DNA of 64,000 bases from Lysobacterales bacterium (GCA_027067055.1 JAMOMK010000026.1:62001-126000), one strand, 5' to 3'. Shown: positions 33,857-44,467, counted from the first letter of the stretch. The notes: a model not told the origin generated them from the sequence alone. Numbers and translations: made by a program.

Positions 33857-36682
33857 ATGAAATCCATTTCTTTACGCGGTGCACGCACCCATAATTTAAA
33901 AAACATTGATATAGATTTACCGCGCAATAAGCTAATTGTGATTACGGGATTATCGGGTTCTGGCAAGTCTTCACTCGCATTTGATACCATTTATGCTGAA
34001 GGACAAAGACGCTATGTTGAGTCATTATCGGCTTATGCACGCCAGTTTTTATCATTAATGCCCAAGCCTGATATTGATCATATCGAAGGTTTGTCGCCAG
34101 CAATTTCTATTGAACAAAAATCCACCTCACATAATCCGCGTTCTACGGTTGGTACGATTACCGAAATAAACGATTACTTGCGTTTGTTGTACGCACGTGT
34201 GGGAACGCCTTGTTGCCCTAAACATGGCATTAAGCTAGAAGCACAAACCGTCACCGAAATGGTCGATCGAATTTTACAACTGGACCCAAGTCGAAAATAC
34301 ATGGTGCTTGCACCGATTGTACGTAACCGCAAAGGCGAACATTCCTTGATGATGGAACAACTCATGAGTAGTGGCTATGTGCGTGTTCGTATAGATGATA
34401 GGATTTACGATTTAGATGATTTACCACCGATTAATAAAAAGCTCAAACATAATATCGAAGCAGTCGTTGATAGATTTAAAATCAAGGAAGACATGGCACA
34501 AAGACTGGCAGAATCCATTGAGTCTGCACTGGTTTTATCCGAAGGGTTAGTGCAAGTGGTTTCCTTTGATGATGACGAAGGAGTTGAGCCAATTGATGTG
34601 TTATTCAGTGAGCTGTTTTCCTGTTCGGTTTGTGACTATTCTTTGGAAGAGCTTGAACCACGTTTATTTTCGTTTAACAACCCGAATGGCGCCTGCCCAG
34701 AGTGTGATGGCTTAGGCATTAGCCAATATTTTGACCCTGATAGGATAATTATTTCTCGTGATTTATCTATGGCAACCGGTGCGGTACGAGGCTGGGACAG
34801 GCGTAATGGCTACTATTACCAAATGTTATTGGCAATATCGGAGCATTATAAGTTTGATTTAGAAACGCCATTTAAAGATTTACCGAAAAAGATTCAAGAT
34901 GTCATTATGTTTGGTTCAAAAGAGCAATTAATCCAGTTTAAATATTCATCGGAAAAGATAGAGTTTAATCGTTCTAGTGCTTTTGAAGGTATTGCCAACA
35001 ATATGAAGCGCCGTTACAAAGAAACCGAATCGAATATGGTGCGTGAAGAACTGAATAAATATATTAGTGTCAAAAAATGCGATGTTTGTGATGGCGAACG
35101 CTTAAACGAAGCCGCTCGAAATGTCTTTGTTGCCGATAAATCTTTGCCATTTGTTAATGCTTTAAGCATTGCTGAATGTTTTGAGTATTTTCAAAATCTA
35201 AAACTAGAAGGCAGTAAAGGTGAAATTGCAGAGAAAATCCTCAAAGAAATTCAAGAACGCTTAGAGTTTTTAGTCAATGTTGGTTTGAACTATTTATCAC
35301 TCGAACGTAACGCTAATTCCTTATCTGGCGGCGAGGCACAACGTATCCGATTAGCCAGCCAAATTGGTGCAGGACTCGTTGGCGTGATGTATGTATTGGA
35401 TGAGCCGTCCATCGGATTACACCAACGTGATAATGAAAAACTCTTACACACCTTAACCAAATTACGTGATTTGGGGAATACCGTTATAGTTGTTGAACAC
35501 GACGAAGATGCTATAGCCAAAGCTGATCATGTGGTGGATATAGGCCCTGGTTCGGGTATTCATGGAGGTTATATTGTTGCCGAAGGCACTCCTGAGGAAA
35601 TTACCGCTAACCCTGAGTCAATTACTGGGCAGTATTTATCAGGTAAAAAGAAAATTGAAGTGCCAAAAAATCGCACAAAAATTGCCAAAGACAAAGTTTT
35701 TACTTTAAAAGGCGCAACAGGTAACAATTTAAAGAATGTCGATTTAAAAATCCCTGCAGGCTTATTTACCTGCGTTACAGGTGTATCCGGTTCAGGTAAA
35801 TCCACCTTGATTAATGCCACATTTTATAAGGTGTTGGCACAAGAACTAAATCGCAACTCCAACCGACCATCGCCGTATAAATCCTTTGAAAACATTGATT
35901 TATTCGATAAAGTGGTCGAAATCAACCAAAAAGCCATCGGTAGAACGCCACGTTCAAATCCAGCGACTTACACACAACTTTTTACACCATTGCGTGAAAT
36001 GTTTGCTGGCACACCAGAATCACGAGCACGTGGTTACAAGCCAGGGCGCTTTAGTTTTAATGTCAAAGGCGGTCGTTGCGAAGCCTGCTCTGGTGATGGC
36101 TTAATCAAAGTGGAAATGCACTTTTTACCCGATGTGTATGTCACTTGTGATGTATGCAAAGGCAAACGCTACAACCGCGAAACTTTGGATATACGTTACA
36201 AAGGCAAAAATATTTACGATGTGTTAAACATGACCATCGAAGAAGCACAAGTATTCTTTGAAGCCATACCAACAATCAAAATGCGCCTAGATACCTTGAT
36301 GGATGTGGGGCTAAGTTACATAACCCTCGGGCAAAATGCTACAACACTATCAGGAGGAGAGGCACAACGCATAAAACTAGCCAAAGAATTATCCAAACGC
36401 GACACAGGCAAAACCATCTATATCTTGGATGAGCCCACCACTGGATTACACTTCGCCGATATCAAACAATTACTGGCTGTATTGCATCGCTTGCGCGACA
36501 AAGGCAATACGATAGTGGTTATCGAACACAATTTAGATGTGGTAAAAACAGCTGATTGGGTGATAGATTTGGGTCCTGAAGGCGGAGACTTAGGTGGCAA
36601 AATAGTCGCCCAAGGTACACCTGAGCATATCTGCAAAAAATACAAAACTCATACCACTCATTTTTTGAAAAAGATGCTTTGA
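33857..36682 (+). CDS. uvrA: Excinuclease ABC subunit A
   Basis: UvrA recognises DNA lesions in nucleotide-excision repair and loads UvrB. The 941-residue product (940 in E. coli) has two ABC ATPase modules: Walker [10 protein letters not shown] at 31-39 and GVSGSGKST near 641, signatures [16 protein letters not shown] and [15 protein letters not shown]. Zinc-binding cysteine pairs include CSVCDY and CPECDG (about 255-282) and CEACSGDG and CDVCKGK (about 740-765), plus CDVCDGE in the UvrB-binding/insertion region. It stands alone, and uvrB is not in the window. The immediate upstream region lacks a canonical SOS box, so SOS control is not evident. Confidence 0.98.
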   Translation: MKSISLRGARTHNLKNIDIDLPRNKLIVITGLSGSGKSSLAFDTIYAEGQRRYVESLSAYARQFLSLMPKPDIDHIEGLSPAISIEQKSTSHNPRSTVGTITEINDYLRLLYARVGTPCCPKHGIKLEAQTVTEMVDRILQLDPSRKYMVLAPIVRNRKGEHSLMMEQLMSSGYVRVRIDDRIYDLDDLPPINKKLKHNIEAVVDRFKIKEDMAQRLAESIESALVLSEGLVQVVSFDDDEGVEPIDVLFSELFSCSVCDYSLEELEPRLFSFNNPNGACPECDGLGISQYFDPDRIIISRDLSMATGAVRGWDRRNGYYYQMLLAISEHYKFDLETPFKDLPKKIQDVIMFGSKEQLIQFKYSSEKIEFNRSSAFEGIANNMKRRYKETESNMVREELNKYISVKKCDVCDGERLNEAARNVFVADKSLPFVNALSIAECFEYFQNLKLEGSKGEIAEKILKEIQERLEFLVNVGLNYLSLERNANSLSGGEAQRIRLASQIGAGLVGVMYVLDEPSIGLHQRDNEKLLHTLTKLRDLGNTVIVVEHDEDAIAKADHVVDIGPGSGIHGGYIVAEGTPEEITANPESITGQYLSGKKKIEVPKNRTKIAKDKVFTLKGATGNNLKNVDLKIPAGLFTCVTGVSGSGKSTLINATFYKVLAQELNRNSNRPSPYKSFENIDLFDKVVEINQKAIGRTPRSNPATYTQLFTPLREMFAGTPESRARGYKPGRFSFNVKGGRCEACSGDGLIKVEMHFLPDVYVTCDVCKGKRYNRETLDIRYKGKNIYDVLNMTIEEAQVFFEAIPTIKMRLDTLMDVGLSYITLGQNATTLSGGEAQRIKLAKELSKRDTGKTIYILDEPTTGLHFADIKQLLAVLHRLRDKGNTIVVIEHNLDVVKTADWVIDLGPEGGDLGGKIVAQGTPEHICKKYKTHTTHFLKKML

Positions 36683-36906
36683 TTTGGCTAACGCCCACAG
36701 CTTCGCCGTTTCAAGGAACGCAAAGTTGCACGGAGGTTTTAATGGTTGGTTTGTTGTCTGTTTCAACTTCATCGGGTAGTTGTTGTTTAGTCAATACATT
36801 GCTAAGGATGATGAAAAACTCGACATTACGAAATAATCGAACTTAAGTGTGGAGTAATCAATTAGTTCTAAAAGGTTGACTAACTCGTGCCTCTAATTAT
36901 TAAAAC

Positions 36907-38160
36907 TCACATCATCATACTAAACAATTCAGGTTTATCATTGAGGTAATCACTGTAAAAATCTAGATCTTTCATTCGTTGAATTAACGGTTCAAAGTCT
37001 TTGGCATTTTTGAGTTCTATACCAACAATGGCTGGACCATGGGCGCGGTTGTGTTTTTTGTGGTATTGGAAGTAAGTGATGTCGTCATTTTTGCCCAGGA
37101 CATCGGCAACAAATTCTTTTAGAGCACCGGCACGTTGGGGGAATCGCACCATGAAGTAGTGTTTGAATCCGCCGTAGAGTAGGGCTTTTTCACGTATTTC
37201 TTCGATGCGTGTGATGTCGTTGTTGCTGCCGCTTAAGATGCAAACAACGGTTTTGCCTTTGATTGCATCGACGTATTGTTCTAAACCAGAGAGTGCCAGT
37301 GCGCCTGCTGGTTCGACCACGATGGCATCTTTGTTGTAGAGGTTGAGTATGGTTTGGCAGATTAGTCCATCATCCACAGTGATTAAATCATCTATTTTAT
37401 CTTTGCATTGCAGATAAGTAAGTTCGCCCACTTGTTGTACGGCTGCGCCATCGACAAAGCCACTAATTTTATCCAGCTTGATGTTATGCCCTGCATCAAA
37501 AGCGGCTTGCATGGAAGCCGCACCTTTGGGTTCTACACCGATGATTTTGGTGTTCGGTGAAAGTTGTTTAAACACAGTACTGATGCCAGAGGCCAATCCT
37601 CCTCCACCAATGGGCACAAAAATATAATCGATAGGTCGTTGATGTTTTTCTAGTATCTCCAAAGCAATGGTCGCTTGCCCTTCGATGATTTCCATGTCAT
37701 CAAAAGGGGGAATATAAAGGTAATTATTTTGTGAACAATATTTTTTGGCAGCTAATCCCGTTTCATCAAAGGTATCACCAACCAGTTTGACTTCAATTTG
37801 ATTATGACCAAACATTTTGACTTGTTCAATTTTTTGGTTAGGTGTGGTAACTGGCATAAATATCGTGCCTTTGATGCCAAGTTTGTGACATGTGTAAGCC
37901 ACACCTTGGGCGTGGTTACCCGCACTTGCACAGACCACATGTTCGGCATCGTGTTGTGAAATTTTATTATAAGCCCCACGAATTTTGTACGAACGCACTT
38001 GCTGCAAATCTTCGCGTTTGAGGTAAATATTGGCTCCATAAATAGCCGAATACTGCAAGTTTTCCTGCAAAGGCGTACGTTGCACCACCGCTGATATGCG
38101 TTGTTGTGCGGCTTTGATGTTTTCGATTGTTGGGCTTTGGGTGTGTTTCATTTTTATCAT
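36907..38160 (-). CDS. ilvA: Threonine dehydratase (ammonia-lyase) with C-terminal ACT-like domain
   Basis: This PLP enzyme converts threonine to 2-oxobutyrate, the first step of isoleucine synthesis. The 417-residue product is the short form with one regulatory domain (E. coli IlvA is 514). The PLP lysine is K59 in VRSYKIRGAYNK, and the phosphate-binding loop is GGGGLASG. From about residue 335, HYFMVRFPQRAGALKEFVAD begins an ACT-like domain, so feedback control by isoleucine is possible. ATG 38160 is used; ATG 38151 (MKHTQS) is equally plausible, and neither has a strong ribosome-binding site. It is the last gene of the ilv operon, separated from ilvC by a 27-base-arm inverted repeat. Confidence 0.92.
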   Translation of the reverse strand: MIKMKHTQSPTIENIKAAQQRISAVVQRTPLQENLQYSAIYGANIYLKREDLQQVRSYKIRGAYNKISQHDAEHVVCASAGNHAQGVAYTCHKLGIKGTIFMPVTTPNQKIEQVKMFGHNQIEVKLVGDTFDETGLAAKKYCSQNNYLYIPPFDDMEIIEGQATIALEILEKHQRPIDYIFVPIGGGGLASGISTVFKQLSPNTKIIGVEPKGAASMQAAFDAGHNIKLDKISGFVDGAAVQQVGELTYLQCKDKIDDLITVDDGLICQTILNLYNKDAIVVEPAGALALSGLEQYVDAIKGKTVVCILSGSNNDITRIEEIREKALLYGGFKHYFMVRFPQRAGALKEFVADVLGKNDDITYFQYHKKHNRAHGPAIVGIELKNAKDFEPLIQRMKDLDFYSDYLNDKPELFSMMM

Positions 38161-38170
38161 CTATCAAAGT

Positions 38171-38248
38171 CGTCATTCCTGCGAAGGCAGGAATCTCGTT
38201 AGAATATCTCAAAGTTATTAAGAGATCCCTGCCTTCGCAGGGATGACG
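38171..38248. repeat. Inverted repeat (palindromic intergenic element)
   Basis: CGTCATTCCTGCGAAGGCAG (start of the left arm, 38171-38197) is complementary to the right arm 38222-38248, with 25 of 27 positions matching and a 24-base spacer. Sequences of the type GTCATTCC-TGCG-AGGCAGGAATC are, from memory, dispersed in many gammaproteobacteria as small non-autonomous elements. It fills most of the ilvC-ilvA gap and is more G+C-rich than the surrounding DNA. It could affect mRNA level between the two genes. Confidence 0.8.
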
Positions 38249-38263
38249 GTTTTTTTATGCTAA

Positions 38264-39310
38264 TTAACTATTCTGCGGTCTTAAACCACGTACGGTTTTG
38301 CCTGTTTGCCAAATTTCGGAGTCATGAATTTCTTTTAACTCTTCATTTAGCTTTTCGCGGTAATCTTCTTTTGAGTTGGCTTCAATAGTGATGCGTGCTT
38401 CGTTACCCGTTTTTACGCTGTCATAAAGTTCTTCAAATAATGGTTCATTTAAATCACGGAATTTATGACGCCAATCCAGTGCACCACGTTGGGCTGTTGT
38501 TGAGGTGTTGGCATACATCCAGTCCATGCCATTTTCAGCAACTAAGGGCATTAATGATTGTGTAAGTTCTTCAACTGTTTCATTGAATGCTTCAGATGGT
38601 GAGTGACCATGTTTGCGTAATACATTGTATTGTGCTTCAAACATGCCTGCGATTGCGCCCATTAAAATGCCACGCTCGCCGGTTAAATCAGAATACACTT
38701 CGCGTTTAAAATCGGTTTCAAATAAATAACCAGAACCGACACCAATACCCAGTGATAATGCGGTTTCTTTGGCGTTACCTGTGGCATCTTGGAAAACTGC
38801 ATAGCTTGAGTTTAAGCCTTTGCCATCAAGGAATAATGTACGAAGTGAACGCCCAGATCCTTTGGGGGCAACCAATATTACATCTACATCTTTTGGCGGG
38901 ATGATTGATGTTTGTTCGTTAAAAGTCACACCAAATCCGTGTGAGAAATACAATGTATCTCCAGCGTTTAAGTTGGCTTTAACTGTATCCCATGCGGCAA
39001 TTTGACCCGCATCAGATAGCAAATACATGACGATGTCTGCTTTTTGTGTGGCTTCAGCAATTGTGAAGAGTGATTTTCCTGGCTCAAAACCATCATCGAC
39101 TGCTTTTGCCCATGAAGGGGATTCTTGACGTTGACCAACTATCACATTAAAACCATTGTCACGCAGGTTTAATGCCTGTCCTGGACCTTGTACGCCGTAA
39201 CCAAGTACTGCGATTGTTTTATCTTTTAGGTTGTTTTGGGCTTTTTCTAGTGGGTATTCTTCACGAGTTACCACTTCTTCCATTGTGCCGCCGAAATTAA
39301 GTTTTGCCAT
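38264..39310 (-). CDS. ilvC: Ketol-acid reductoisomerase
   Basis: IlvC isomerises and reduces acetohydroxy acids with NADPH in valine and isoleucine synthesis. The 348-residue product differs from the 491-residue E. coli form. It begins MAKLNFGGTMEEVVTREEYP and has the Rossmann loop VLGYGVQGPGQALNLRDNG, the block FSHGFGVTF, VILVAPKGSGRSLRT and the metal-binding knotted domain SDLTGERGILMGAIAGMFEA with ETVEELTQSLMPLVAENGMD. From memory, this version most resembles the Bacteroidetes-type enzyme, so the gene may have been acquired. It is in the ilv operon between ilvH and ilvA. Confidence 0.95.
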   Translation of the reverse strand: MAKLNFGGTMEEVVTREEYPLEKAQNNLKDKTIAVLGYGVQGPGQALNLRDNGFNVIVGQRQESPSWAKAVDDGFEPGKSLFTIAEATQKADIVMYLLSDAGQIAAWDTVKANLNAGDTLYFSHGFGVTFNEQTSIIPPKDVDVILVAPKGSGRSLRTLFLDGKGLNSSYAVFQDATGNAKETALSLGIGVGSGYLFETDFKREVYSDLTGERGILMGAIAGMFEAQYNVLRKHGHSPSEAFNETVEELTQSLMPLVAENGMDWMYANTSTTAQRGALDWRHKFRDLNEPLFEELYDSVKTGNEARITIEANSKEDYREKLNEELKEIHDSEIWQTGKTVRGLRPQNS

Positions 39311-39362
39311 TTTTGTTACTCTCTATTTAAGTTTAAGTTAATTGTATTTCATCAGGGTTGTT

Positions 39363-39443
39363 GGCTTTAGCCGACATTTCATGGACTAAAGTCCATGCCC
39401 CAAGTTGGTCGTTTTCTTTTGGTTTCATGGGCTAAAGTCCATG
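39363..39443. repeat. REP-like palindromes between ilvH and ilvC
   Basis: Three short palindromes lie in the 146-base gap: GGCTTTAGCC (39363-39372), CATGGACTAAAGTCCATG (39380-39397, 8-base stem) and CATGGGCTAAAGTCCATG (39426-39443). The order and wording (GGCTTTAGCC...GGACTAAAGTCC) suggest a dispersed palindromic repeat. They could form hairpins in the ilv mRNA and stabilise or limit the segment upstream of ilvC. Confidence 0.6.
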
Positions 39444-39456
39444 TCTCAATAAAATG

Positions 39457-39978
39457 TTAATAATTTATTTTGCCTATACTGATTGGTCCTGATCGGACAA
39501 ATTCTAATATACCATAGGGTTCTAGTTCATCGAATAGGGCTTGTGTTTCGTGTTTGTGACCTGTTTTTTCTATTACGGTATAATCGCGATGGATACGCAA
39601 GATTTTTGCATTGTGTTTACGAATAATATCCTCGGTTTGGATGTCATCAATCATGACATCAGATGGGATTTTATACAAGGCAACTTCTTGCTGAACTATC
39701 AAATCATCGGTTGCGTAAACGGCTTTTAAAACATCCACTTGCTTTTCAATCTGTTTGGTAATACGTCGCACCAACTTTTCTGTGGTGTGTACTCGTACCG
39801 AGTAGCGGTATACGCCATTGGTTTCTGTTTCGGATACATTTAAGCTGTCGATATTGAGTTTTATGCGTGAAAAAACAGCCGTAATTCGATTGAGAATGCC
39901 TGCACGATTACGTGAAAATAATGCCATAGTGTAATCTTTTTTACTTTCGTCAAATGTGGTGTTGATGTTATGTTGCAT
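39457..39978 (-). CDS. ilvH: Acetolactate synthase small (regulatory) subunit
   Basis: The small subunit activates the catalytic subunit and mediates valine inhibition. The 173-residue product has an N-terminal ACT domain (about 18-90) with the block YTMALFSRNRAGILNRITAV, which is the ligand-binding ACT loop, and SVRVHTTEKLVRRITKQIEK. A second, ACT-like C-terminal half (about 95-173) follows with VALYKIPSD. It begins one base after the ilvB stop (TAA-C-ATG), so the two subunits are coupled. There is an N-terminal extension of about 17 residues relative to E. coli IlvH. Confidence 0.93.
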   Translation of the reverse strand: MQHNINTTFDESKKDYTMALFSRNRAGILNRITAVFSRIKLNIDSLNVSETETNGVYRYSVRVHTTEKLVRRITKQIEKQVDVLKAVYATDDLIVQQEVALYKIPSDVMIDDIQTEDIIRKHNAKILRIHRDYTVIEKTGHKHETQALFDELEPYGILEFVRSGPISIGKINY

Positions 39979-39979
39979 G

Positions 39980-41752
39980 TTATTTTAACCTCATATCTGA
40001 TACAGAATCGCCTGGAGAAATCATTGGAAAGACATTATCTTCTTGCCCGACCATGACTTCTAATAAATAAGCCCCATCAGTATCTAGCATGGTTTGCAGT
40101 GCTGTTTTTAATTCTTCGCGTTTGGTAATTTTTGCTGATGCAATATCATAAGCAGATGCCAGTATTTGGTAATTTGGGCTAGTTATTTCTGTTGATGCAT
40201 AGCGTTTGTCAAAGTAAAGCTCTTGCCATTGACGCACCATGCCAAGAAATTCATTGTTTAATATAATGATTTTGACATCAATTTGCGTTTGCATGATTGT
40301 GCCGAGTTCTTGGATATTCATTTGCACTCCACCATCACCGACTATGCCAATAACTGTGCGCTCTGGTTTTGCCAGTTTGGCACCCATTGCAGCTGGAATG
40401 CAAAATCCCATGGTGCCGAGTCCACCAGAAGTAATCAGTGAGCGAGTTTGCGAGTATTTAGCATAACGGCAAGTCGCCATTTGGTGTTGCCCAACATCGG
40501 TAACAATAATCGCATCATTTTGTGTCAGGTCATTAATCATATTAACCACTTCTGACATGGTGAGTTCCTTTTTTGTTGGTGTTAAATCATCTTTAACCAC
40601 CGCCTCAAACTCTTCTTTATCTAGTTTATAAAATTCTTCACGCCATTGAGGGTATTTCTTTTCGGTAATTCTGTCTGTGATTTGTGGTAAGGTATATTTG
40701 ACATTGCCTAAAACAGGAACATTAACACGAACATTTTTGTTGATTTCGCTGTTGTCTATTTCTAGATGAATGATTTTGGCTTGTCGAGCATAAGTACTTA
40801 ATGTGCCAGTCACACGGTCATCAAAACGCATGCCAACAGCGATAAGTAAATCACAGTGGTTGGTCAATAAATTTGGAGCGTAATTACCATGCATTCCGAC
40901 CATGCCGACATAGTTTTCATGGTCTGTGTCAATGGCGGATAAACCCATAATGGTTGCAGCGGCAGGAATACCACTTTTTTCTAAAAAGGTTTTGAATTCA
41001 TTTTCTGCTTCACCAAGGATAACGCCTTGTCCAAATACGATTAAAGGTTTTTTAGCCAAGTTAATGAGTTCAGCAGCATCTTCAATAGATTGTGGCCTTG
41101 GTGTTGGTTCGGGTAGGTAACTATTAAAATGCAGGCATTTCTTGTAGGTATAATCTAAATAATCCATTTGAGCATTTTTAGTGATGTCAATCAGCACCGG
41201 CCCTGGTCGTCCAGATCGTGCAATAAAAAAAGCACGTGCCATAACTTGTGGTATTTCTCTTGCTTCAGTTATTTTGTAGTTCCATTTGGTAATTGGCATG
41301 GATATATCAATAATATCGGTTTCTTGAAAAGCATCTGTTCCTAGTAAATCTTTATGCACTTGACCGGTAATACAAACCAAAGGTGTTGAATCAATTTGTG
41401 CATCAGCGATACCCGTGATTAGGTTAGTGGCTCCAGGGCCAGATGTGGCGATACAAACACCAACACGCCCGCTAGCACGAGCATAACCTTGAGCGGCTAA
41501 AATAGCACCTTGTTCATGACGAACCAGAACGTGTTTTATGTCATTTTGGAATTGATGTAAGATATCATAAGTTGGCATAATTGCGCCACCCGGATAGCCA
41601 AATATAATGTCAACCTCCTCAGCAATTAAAGATTTGATTAGTGCTTCAGAACCGAGCATTTTTATAGGGTCTTCGGTTGGCTGTTCATCGTGAATTTGTT
41701 GCCAGTTTTTATTAACAATTGATTTAATTGAATTGCTTTCTACTTTAAACAT
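39980..41752 (-). CDS. ilvB: Acetolactate synthase large (catalytic) subunit
   Basis: This enzyme condenses pyruvate with pyruvate or 2-oxobutyrate using TPP, Mg and FAD. The 590-residue product has an N-terminal extension of about 30 residues, then [20 protein letters not shown] with the PGGAI motif, [20 protein letters not shown] (the conserved glutamate contacting TPP), SGPGATNL and, at the C-terminal side, the TPP motif region [14 protein letters not shown] to [12 protein letters not shown]. The symbol could equally be ilvI. Its ATG overlaps the ilvD stop codon by 8 bases (GATGTTTAA), so the genes are coupled. Confidence 0.96.
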   Translation of the reverse strand: MFKVESNSIKSIVNKNWQQIHDEQPTEDPIKMLGSEALIKSLIAEEVDIIFGYPGGAIMPTYDILHQFQNDIKHVLVRHEQGAILAAQGYARASGRVGVCIATSGPGATNLITGIADAQIDSTPLVCITGQVHKDLLGTDAFQETDIIDISMPITKWNYKITEAREIPQVMARAFFIARSGRPGPVLIDITKNAQMDYLDYTYKKCLHFNSYLPEPTPRPQSIEDAAELINLAKKPLIVFGQGVILGEAENEFKTFLEKSGIPAAATIMGLSAIDTDHENYVGMVGMHGNYAPNLLTNHCDLLIAVGMRFDDRVTGTLSTYARQAKIIHLEIDNSEINKNVRVNVPVLGNVKYTLPQITDRITEKKYPQWREEFYKLDKEEFEAVVKDDLTPTKKELTMSEVVNMINDLTQNDAIIVTDVGQHQMATCRYAKYSQTRSLITSGGLGTMGFCIPAAMGAKLAKPERTVIGIVGDGGVQMNIQELGTIMQTQIDVKIIILNNEFLGMVRQWQELYFDKRYASTEITSPNYQILASAYDIASAKITKREELKTALQTMLDTDGAYLLEVMVGQEDNVFPMISPGDSVSDMRLK

Positions 41753-43427
41753 CGGTTAAACACCCCTTTGATGCAGAAGTTACGTTACGTGCATATTTGC
41801 GTAAAACACCGCGTTTGTATTTAATTTCTGGTGCTTGCCAGTTTTGTTTTCTTGCCTTTAAAACATCATCGTTGACATGAAGAGTTAATTCATTAGTCGT
41901 GGCATCAATGGTGATTTTATCGCCATCTTCAACTAGAGCAATTGTGCCACCAACTTGTGCCTCTGGTGTGATGTGCCCAACCACAAATCCGTGGGTTCCA
42001 CCTGAAAAGCGACCATCGGTTATCAGTGCCACATCATTGCCAAGTCCCGCTCCAATTATAGCTGCTGTGGGCTTGAGCATCTCGGGCATTCCAGGTCCGC
42101 CTTGCGGTCCTTCGTAGCGAATAACAACAACATCGCCTTTTTCAACCTTGCCATCGGCTATGCCTTGGTTGACAGCTACTTCAGAATCAAAAACTTTTGC
42201 TTTGCCAGTAAAGCTTAAACCTTCTTTTCCTGTAATCTTGGCAACCGAACCTTCTGAGGCTAAATTGCCAAACAAAATGCGGATATGCCCTGTTTCTTTA
42301 ATGGGTTTGTCTAAGGTCATGATGACATCTTGGATGGGTGATAATGATTTAACTGATGCTAAATTTTCGGCTATTGTTTTACCTGTTACAGTCATGCAAT
42401 CACCATCTAGCATATCATTTTCAAGCATGTACTTCATTACTGCAGGAACTCCACCAACTTCGTGCAGATCTTCCATGAGGTATTTGCCACTGGGTTTTAG
42501 ATTGGCTAAAAAGGGTGTGGTATCACTTATTTTTTGAAAGTCATTGATATCAAAATCAATGCCAGCTGCATCGGCTATAGCCAAAAAGTGTAATACCGCA
42601 TTAGTCGAGCCACCTAAGACAGTGACTAACCTAAAGGCATTTTCTATGGATTTCTTGGTGACAATATCTCGTGGTTTTAAATCAGATTGTAAGAGTTGTT
42701 CAATTTGGCTGCCGATACTTTTGCATTCATCCAGTTTTTGTTGGCAGATAGCCGGATTGGATGAATTGTAAGGAAAGCTCATGCCCATAGCTTCAATTGC
42801 CGATGCCATGGTATTGGCTGTGTACATACCGCCACATGCTCCTGCTGACGGACAAGCTTTTGAAACAATTTCATCAAAGGTTTTTTCGTCTATTGTACCA
42901 GCTACTTTTTCACCCCATGCTTCAAAGGCTGAAACAACATCGAGTTTTTTGCCATCATGACAACCAGCGGCAATTGTTCCACCGTAAAAAAGGATTGAAG
43001 GGCGATTAAAACGCAACATTGCCATTAATGCGCCAGGCATGTTTTTGTCACAGCCGACAATGGAGATATTGGCATCATAACTCATGCCTTGGGTGACCAT
43101 TTCTATCGAATCGGCAATAATATCACGTGAGGGTAAAGAAAATCGCATACCTTCTGTACCCATTGAGATGCCATCAGAAATGCCAATGGTATTGAAAATT
43201 AACCCATTCAATGCTTTTTTGTTGACTGAATTTTTAATGTGGCTTGCCAAATCATTAAGGTGCATATTGCAGGGGTTACCATCGTATCCAGTGCTTGCAA
43301 TGCCAATTAGTGGGTTGTTTAAATCCTCATTCGTCATGCCAATAGCGTGAAGCATAGCTTTAGCTGCCGGTTGTGTATCGTCTTGAGTGACGGCTTGCGA
43401 GTATTTGTTGAGTTTATCGTTGCTCAT
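41745..43427 (-). CDS. ilvD: Dihydroxy-acid dehydratase
   Basis: IlvD dehydrates dihydroxy acids in valine and isoleucine synthesis using an iron-sulfur cluster. The 560-residue product has the cluster-binding cysteines: one in [14 protein letters not shown], one in [14 protein letters not shown] and one in [20 protein letters not shown]. It also shows [12 protein letters not shown] and [19 protein letters not shown]. The length is shorter than E. coli IlvD (616) and fits the alternative ~560-residue subgroup. It is second in the operon, after ilvE, and overlaps ilvB. Confidence 0.96.
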   Translation of the reverse strand: MSNDKLNKYSQAVTQDDTQPAAKAMLHAIGMTNEDLNNPLIGIASTGYDGNPCNMHLNDLASHIKNSVNKKALNGLIFNTIGISDGISMGTEGMRFSLPSRDIIADSIEMVTQGMSYDANISIVGCDKNMPGALMAMLRFNRPSILFYGGTIAAGCHDGKKLDVVSAFEAWGEKVAGTIDEKTFDEIVSKACPSAGACGGMYTANTMASAIEAMGMSFPYNSSNPAICQQKLDECKSIGSQIEQLLQSDLKPRDIVTKKSIENAFRLVTVLGGSTNAVLHFLAIADAAGIDFDINDFQKISDTTPFLANLKPSGKYLMEDLHEVGGVPAVMKYMLENDMLDGDCMTVTGKTIAENLASVKSLSPIQDVIMTLDKPIKETGHIRILFGNLASEGSVAKITGKEGLSFTGKAKVFDSEVAVNQGIADGKVEKGDVVVIRYEGPQGGPGMPEMLKPTAAIIGAGLGNDVALITDGRFSGGTHGFVVGHITPEAQVGGTIALVEDGDKITIDATTNELTLHVNDDVLKARKQNWQAPEIKYKRGVLRKYARNVTSASKGCLTDV

Positions 43428-43442
43428 GAAATCAATTGTCCT

Positions 43443-44309
43443 TTAGGTGCGCGCATACTGGTTAAATTGTTGTTGAAGTGCATGACCAAAAGTTTCTTGC
43501 CAGTCTTTGCTGAACTTTTTGTCATCCAGTGATTCAATTGGATTAACTTCTACCGCAGTACCTGTGAAAAATGCACCATCAGCGTTATATACCTCATCTG
43601 GAGTAAAGTGCTTTTCTTCAACTTTGATGCCTTTTTGTTTGGCTAAGTCAATGATAACTGAGCGTGTAATGCCTGGTAAAATATTTCCACGTGGTGCTGT
43701 ATATAATGTATCCCCTTTTTGGTAGAAAAAATTAGCACCAGTAGCCTCGGCAACAAAACCATGATTGTCTAACAACAATGCTTCGTCAAAGCCCTTTTGT
43801 TTGGCATCTTTTATGGCTATGAGTGAATTGGTGTAATGTCCTGTGACTTTGGCTTCGACATGACAAGATTTTGGATCTGGCCTTCTAAAAGGTGAGGTCA
43901 TGGCACGGACAGGTTTTTCGTAATATTTACCCCAATCCCAAGCACACATAAATAGGTTGGCATGGCTTTCTGGTTGTAATCCCATGTTTTCATCGGTGTA
44001 AACTAATGGACGAATATAGGCATCTTGCATATTGTTTTTTTTCAGTAACTCATAACAGATGGATTCCAATTCATCGACACTATATTTTAAGTCGATGTAC
44101 ATTTTTTCAGCAGAGTAGAGCAGTCTCTCAAAATGTTCTCTTATCTTGAGGACTTTTGCGCCATTGTCAGTCTTGTATGAACGCATGCCTTCAAAGACGC
44201 CATTCCCATAGTGAAATGATTGTTGGTATAGTCCAGTGGTTGCATCCTGTGCTTTTAACCATTGGCCGTTAAGATAAATTGTGGTGTTTTTATCGTAATA
44301 CATTGTCAT
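43443..44309 (-). CDS. ilvE: Branched-chain amino acid aminotransferase
   Basis: This class IV PLP enzyme does the last step of leucine, isoleucine and valine synthesis. The 288-residue product begins MTMYYDKNTTIYLNGQWLKA, with GLYQQSFHYGNGVFEGMRSY. The PLP lysine is K154 in EAKVTGHYTNSL, and the phosphate-cup region is near GNILPGITRSVIIDLAK. It is the first structural gene of the ilv operon. Its transcription passes the leader-peptide attenuator that ends about 40 bases upstream of this ATG. The ribosome-binding site is AGAGAAT. Confidence 0.95.
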   Translation of the reverse strand: MTMYYDKNTTIYLNGQWLKAQDATTGLYQQSFHYGNGVFEGMRSYKTDNGAKVLKIREHFERLLYSAEKMYIDLKYSVDELESICYELLKKNNMQDAYIRPLVYTDENMGLQPESHANLFMCAWDWGKYYEKPVRAMTSPFRRPDPKSCHVEAKVTGHYTNSLIAIKDAKQKGFDEALLLDNHGFVAEATGANFFYQKGDTLYTAPRGNILPGITRSVIIDLAKQKGIKVEEKHFTPDEVYNADGAFFTGTAVEVNPIESLDDKKFSKDWQETFGHALQQQFNQYART

Positions 44310-44347
44310 ATTCTCTTTGCTCTATATGTCAGTTTAAAATTCTAGTT

Positions 44348-44381
44348 AAAAAAAAACCCTTCTCTTTTTGTATGAGAAGGG
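44348..44381 (-). terminator. Attenuator terminator of the ilv operon
   Basis: On the minus strand CCCTTCTC (44381-44374) pairs perfectly with GAGAAGGG (44364-44357) around a 9-base loop, followed by nine T bases (44356-44348). It lies between the leader peptide and ilvE and so must be read through for operon expression. The 5' arm can alternatively pair with 44404-44413. Confidence 0.92.
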
Positions 44382-44413
44382 CTTTTTGGATATCCAATTG
44401 TGCGCCATTCTCA
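44373..44413 (-). promoter_or_regulatory. Antiterminator pairing of the ilv attenuator
   Basis: TGAGAATGGC (44413-44404, beginning with the stop codon of the leader peptide) is complementary to GCCCTTCTCA (44382-44373) with one mismatch in ten. This pairing would break the terminator. A ribosome stalled on the Ile/Val/Leu codons leaves the first strand free; a ribosome that reaches the stop covers it. Confidence 0.7.
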
Positions 44414-44467
44414 CCGATTAAGGACAAGAATAATAATGACGACAATTATGTTTTGGATTAAATTCAT
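44411..44467 (-). CDS. ilvL: ilv operon leader peptide
   Basis: A short ORF encodes MNLIQNIIVVIIILVLNR, 18 residues. Twelve of them are isoleucine, valine or leucine, including the uninterrupted ten-residue run from I7 to L16. These are exactly the end products of the downstream operon. It lies after a sigma-70-type promoter and directly before an intrinsic terminator and ilvE. That layout is the hallmark of transcription attenuation, as in the ilvL-ilvGMEDA operon of enterobacteria, here with a different peptide sequence and gene order. Translation would sense charged tRNA-Ile/Val/Leu. No strong Shine-Dalgarno is visible. Confidence 0.88.
   Translation of the reverse strand: MNLIQNIIVVIIILVLNR

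Noticed and set aside
41779-41860. Slippage or programmed frameshift at the ilvD-ilvB junction
   Set aside because: The 8-base overlap is a simple ATG within the stop region of ilvD; both proteins are complete without frameshifting.
42148-42537. Long plus-strand ORFs opposite ilvD and ilvB (for example 129 codons)
   Set aside because: They are antisense shadows of strongly conserved genes, with no independent start signals.
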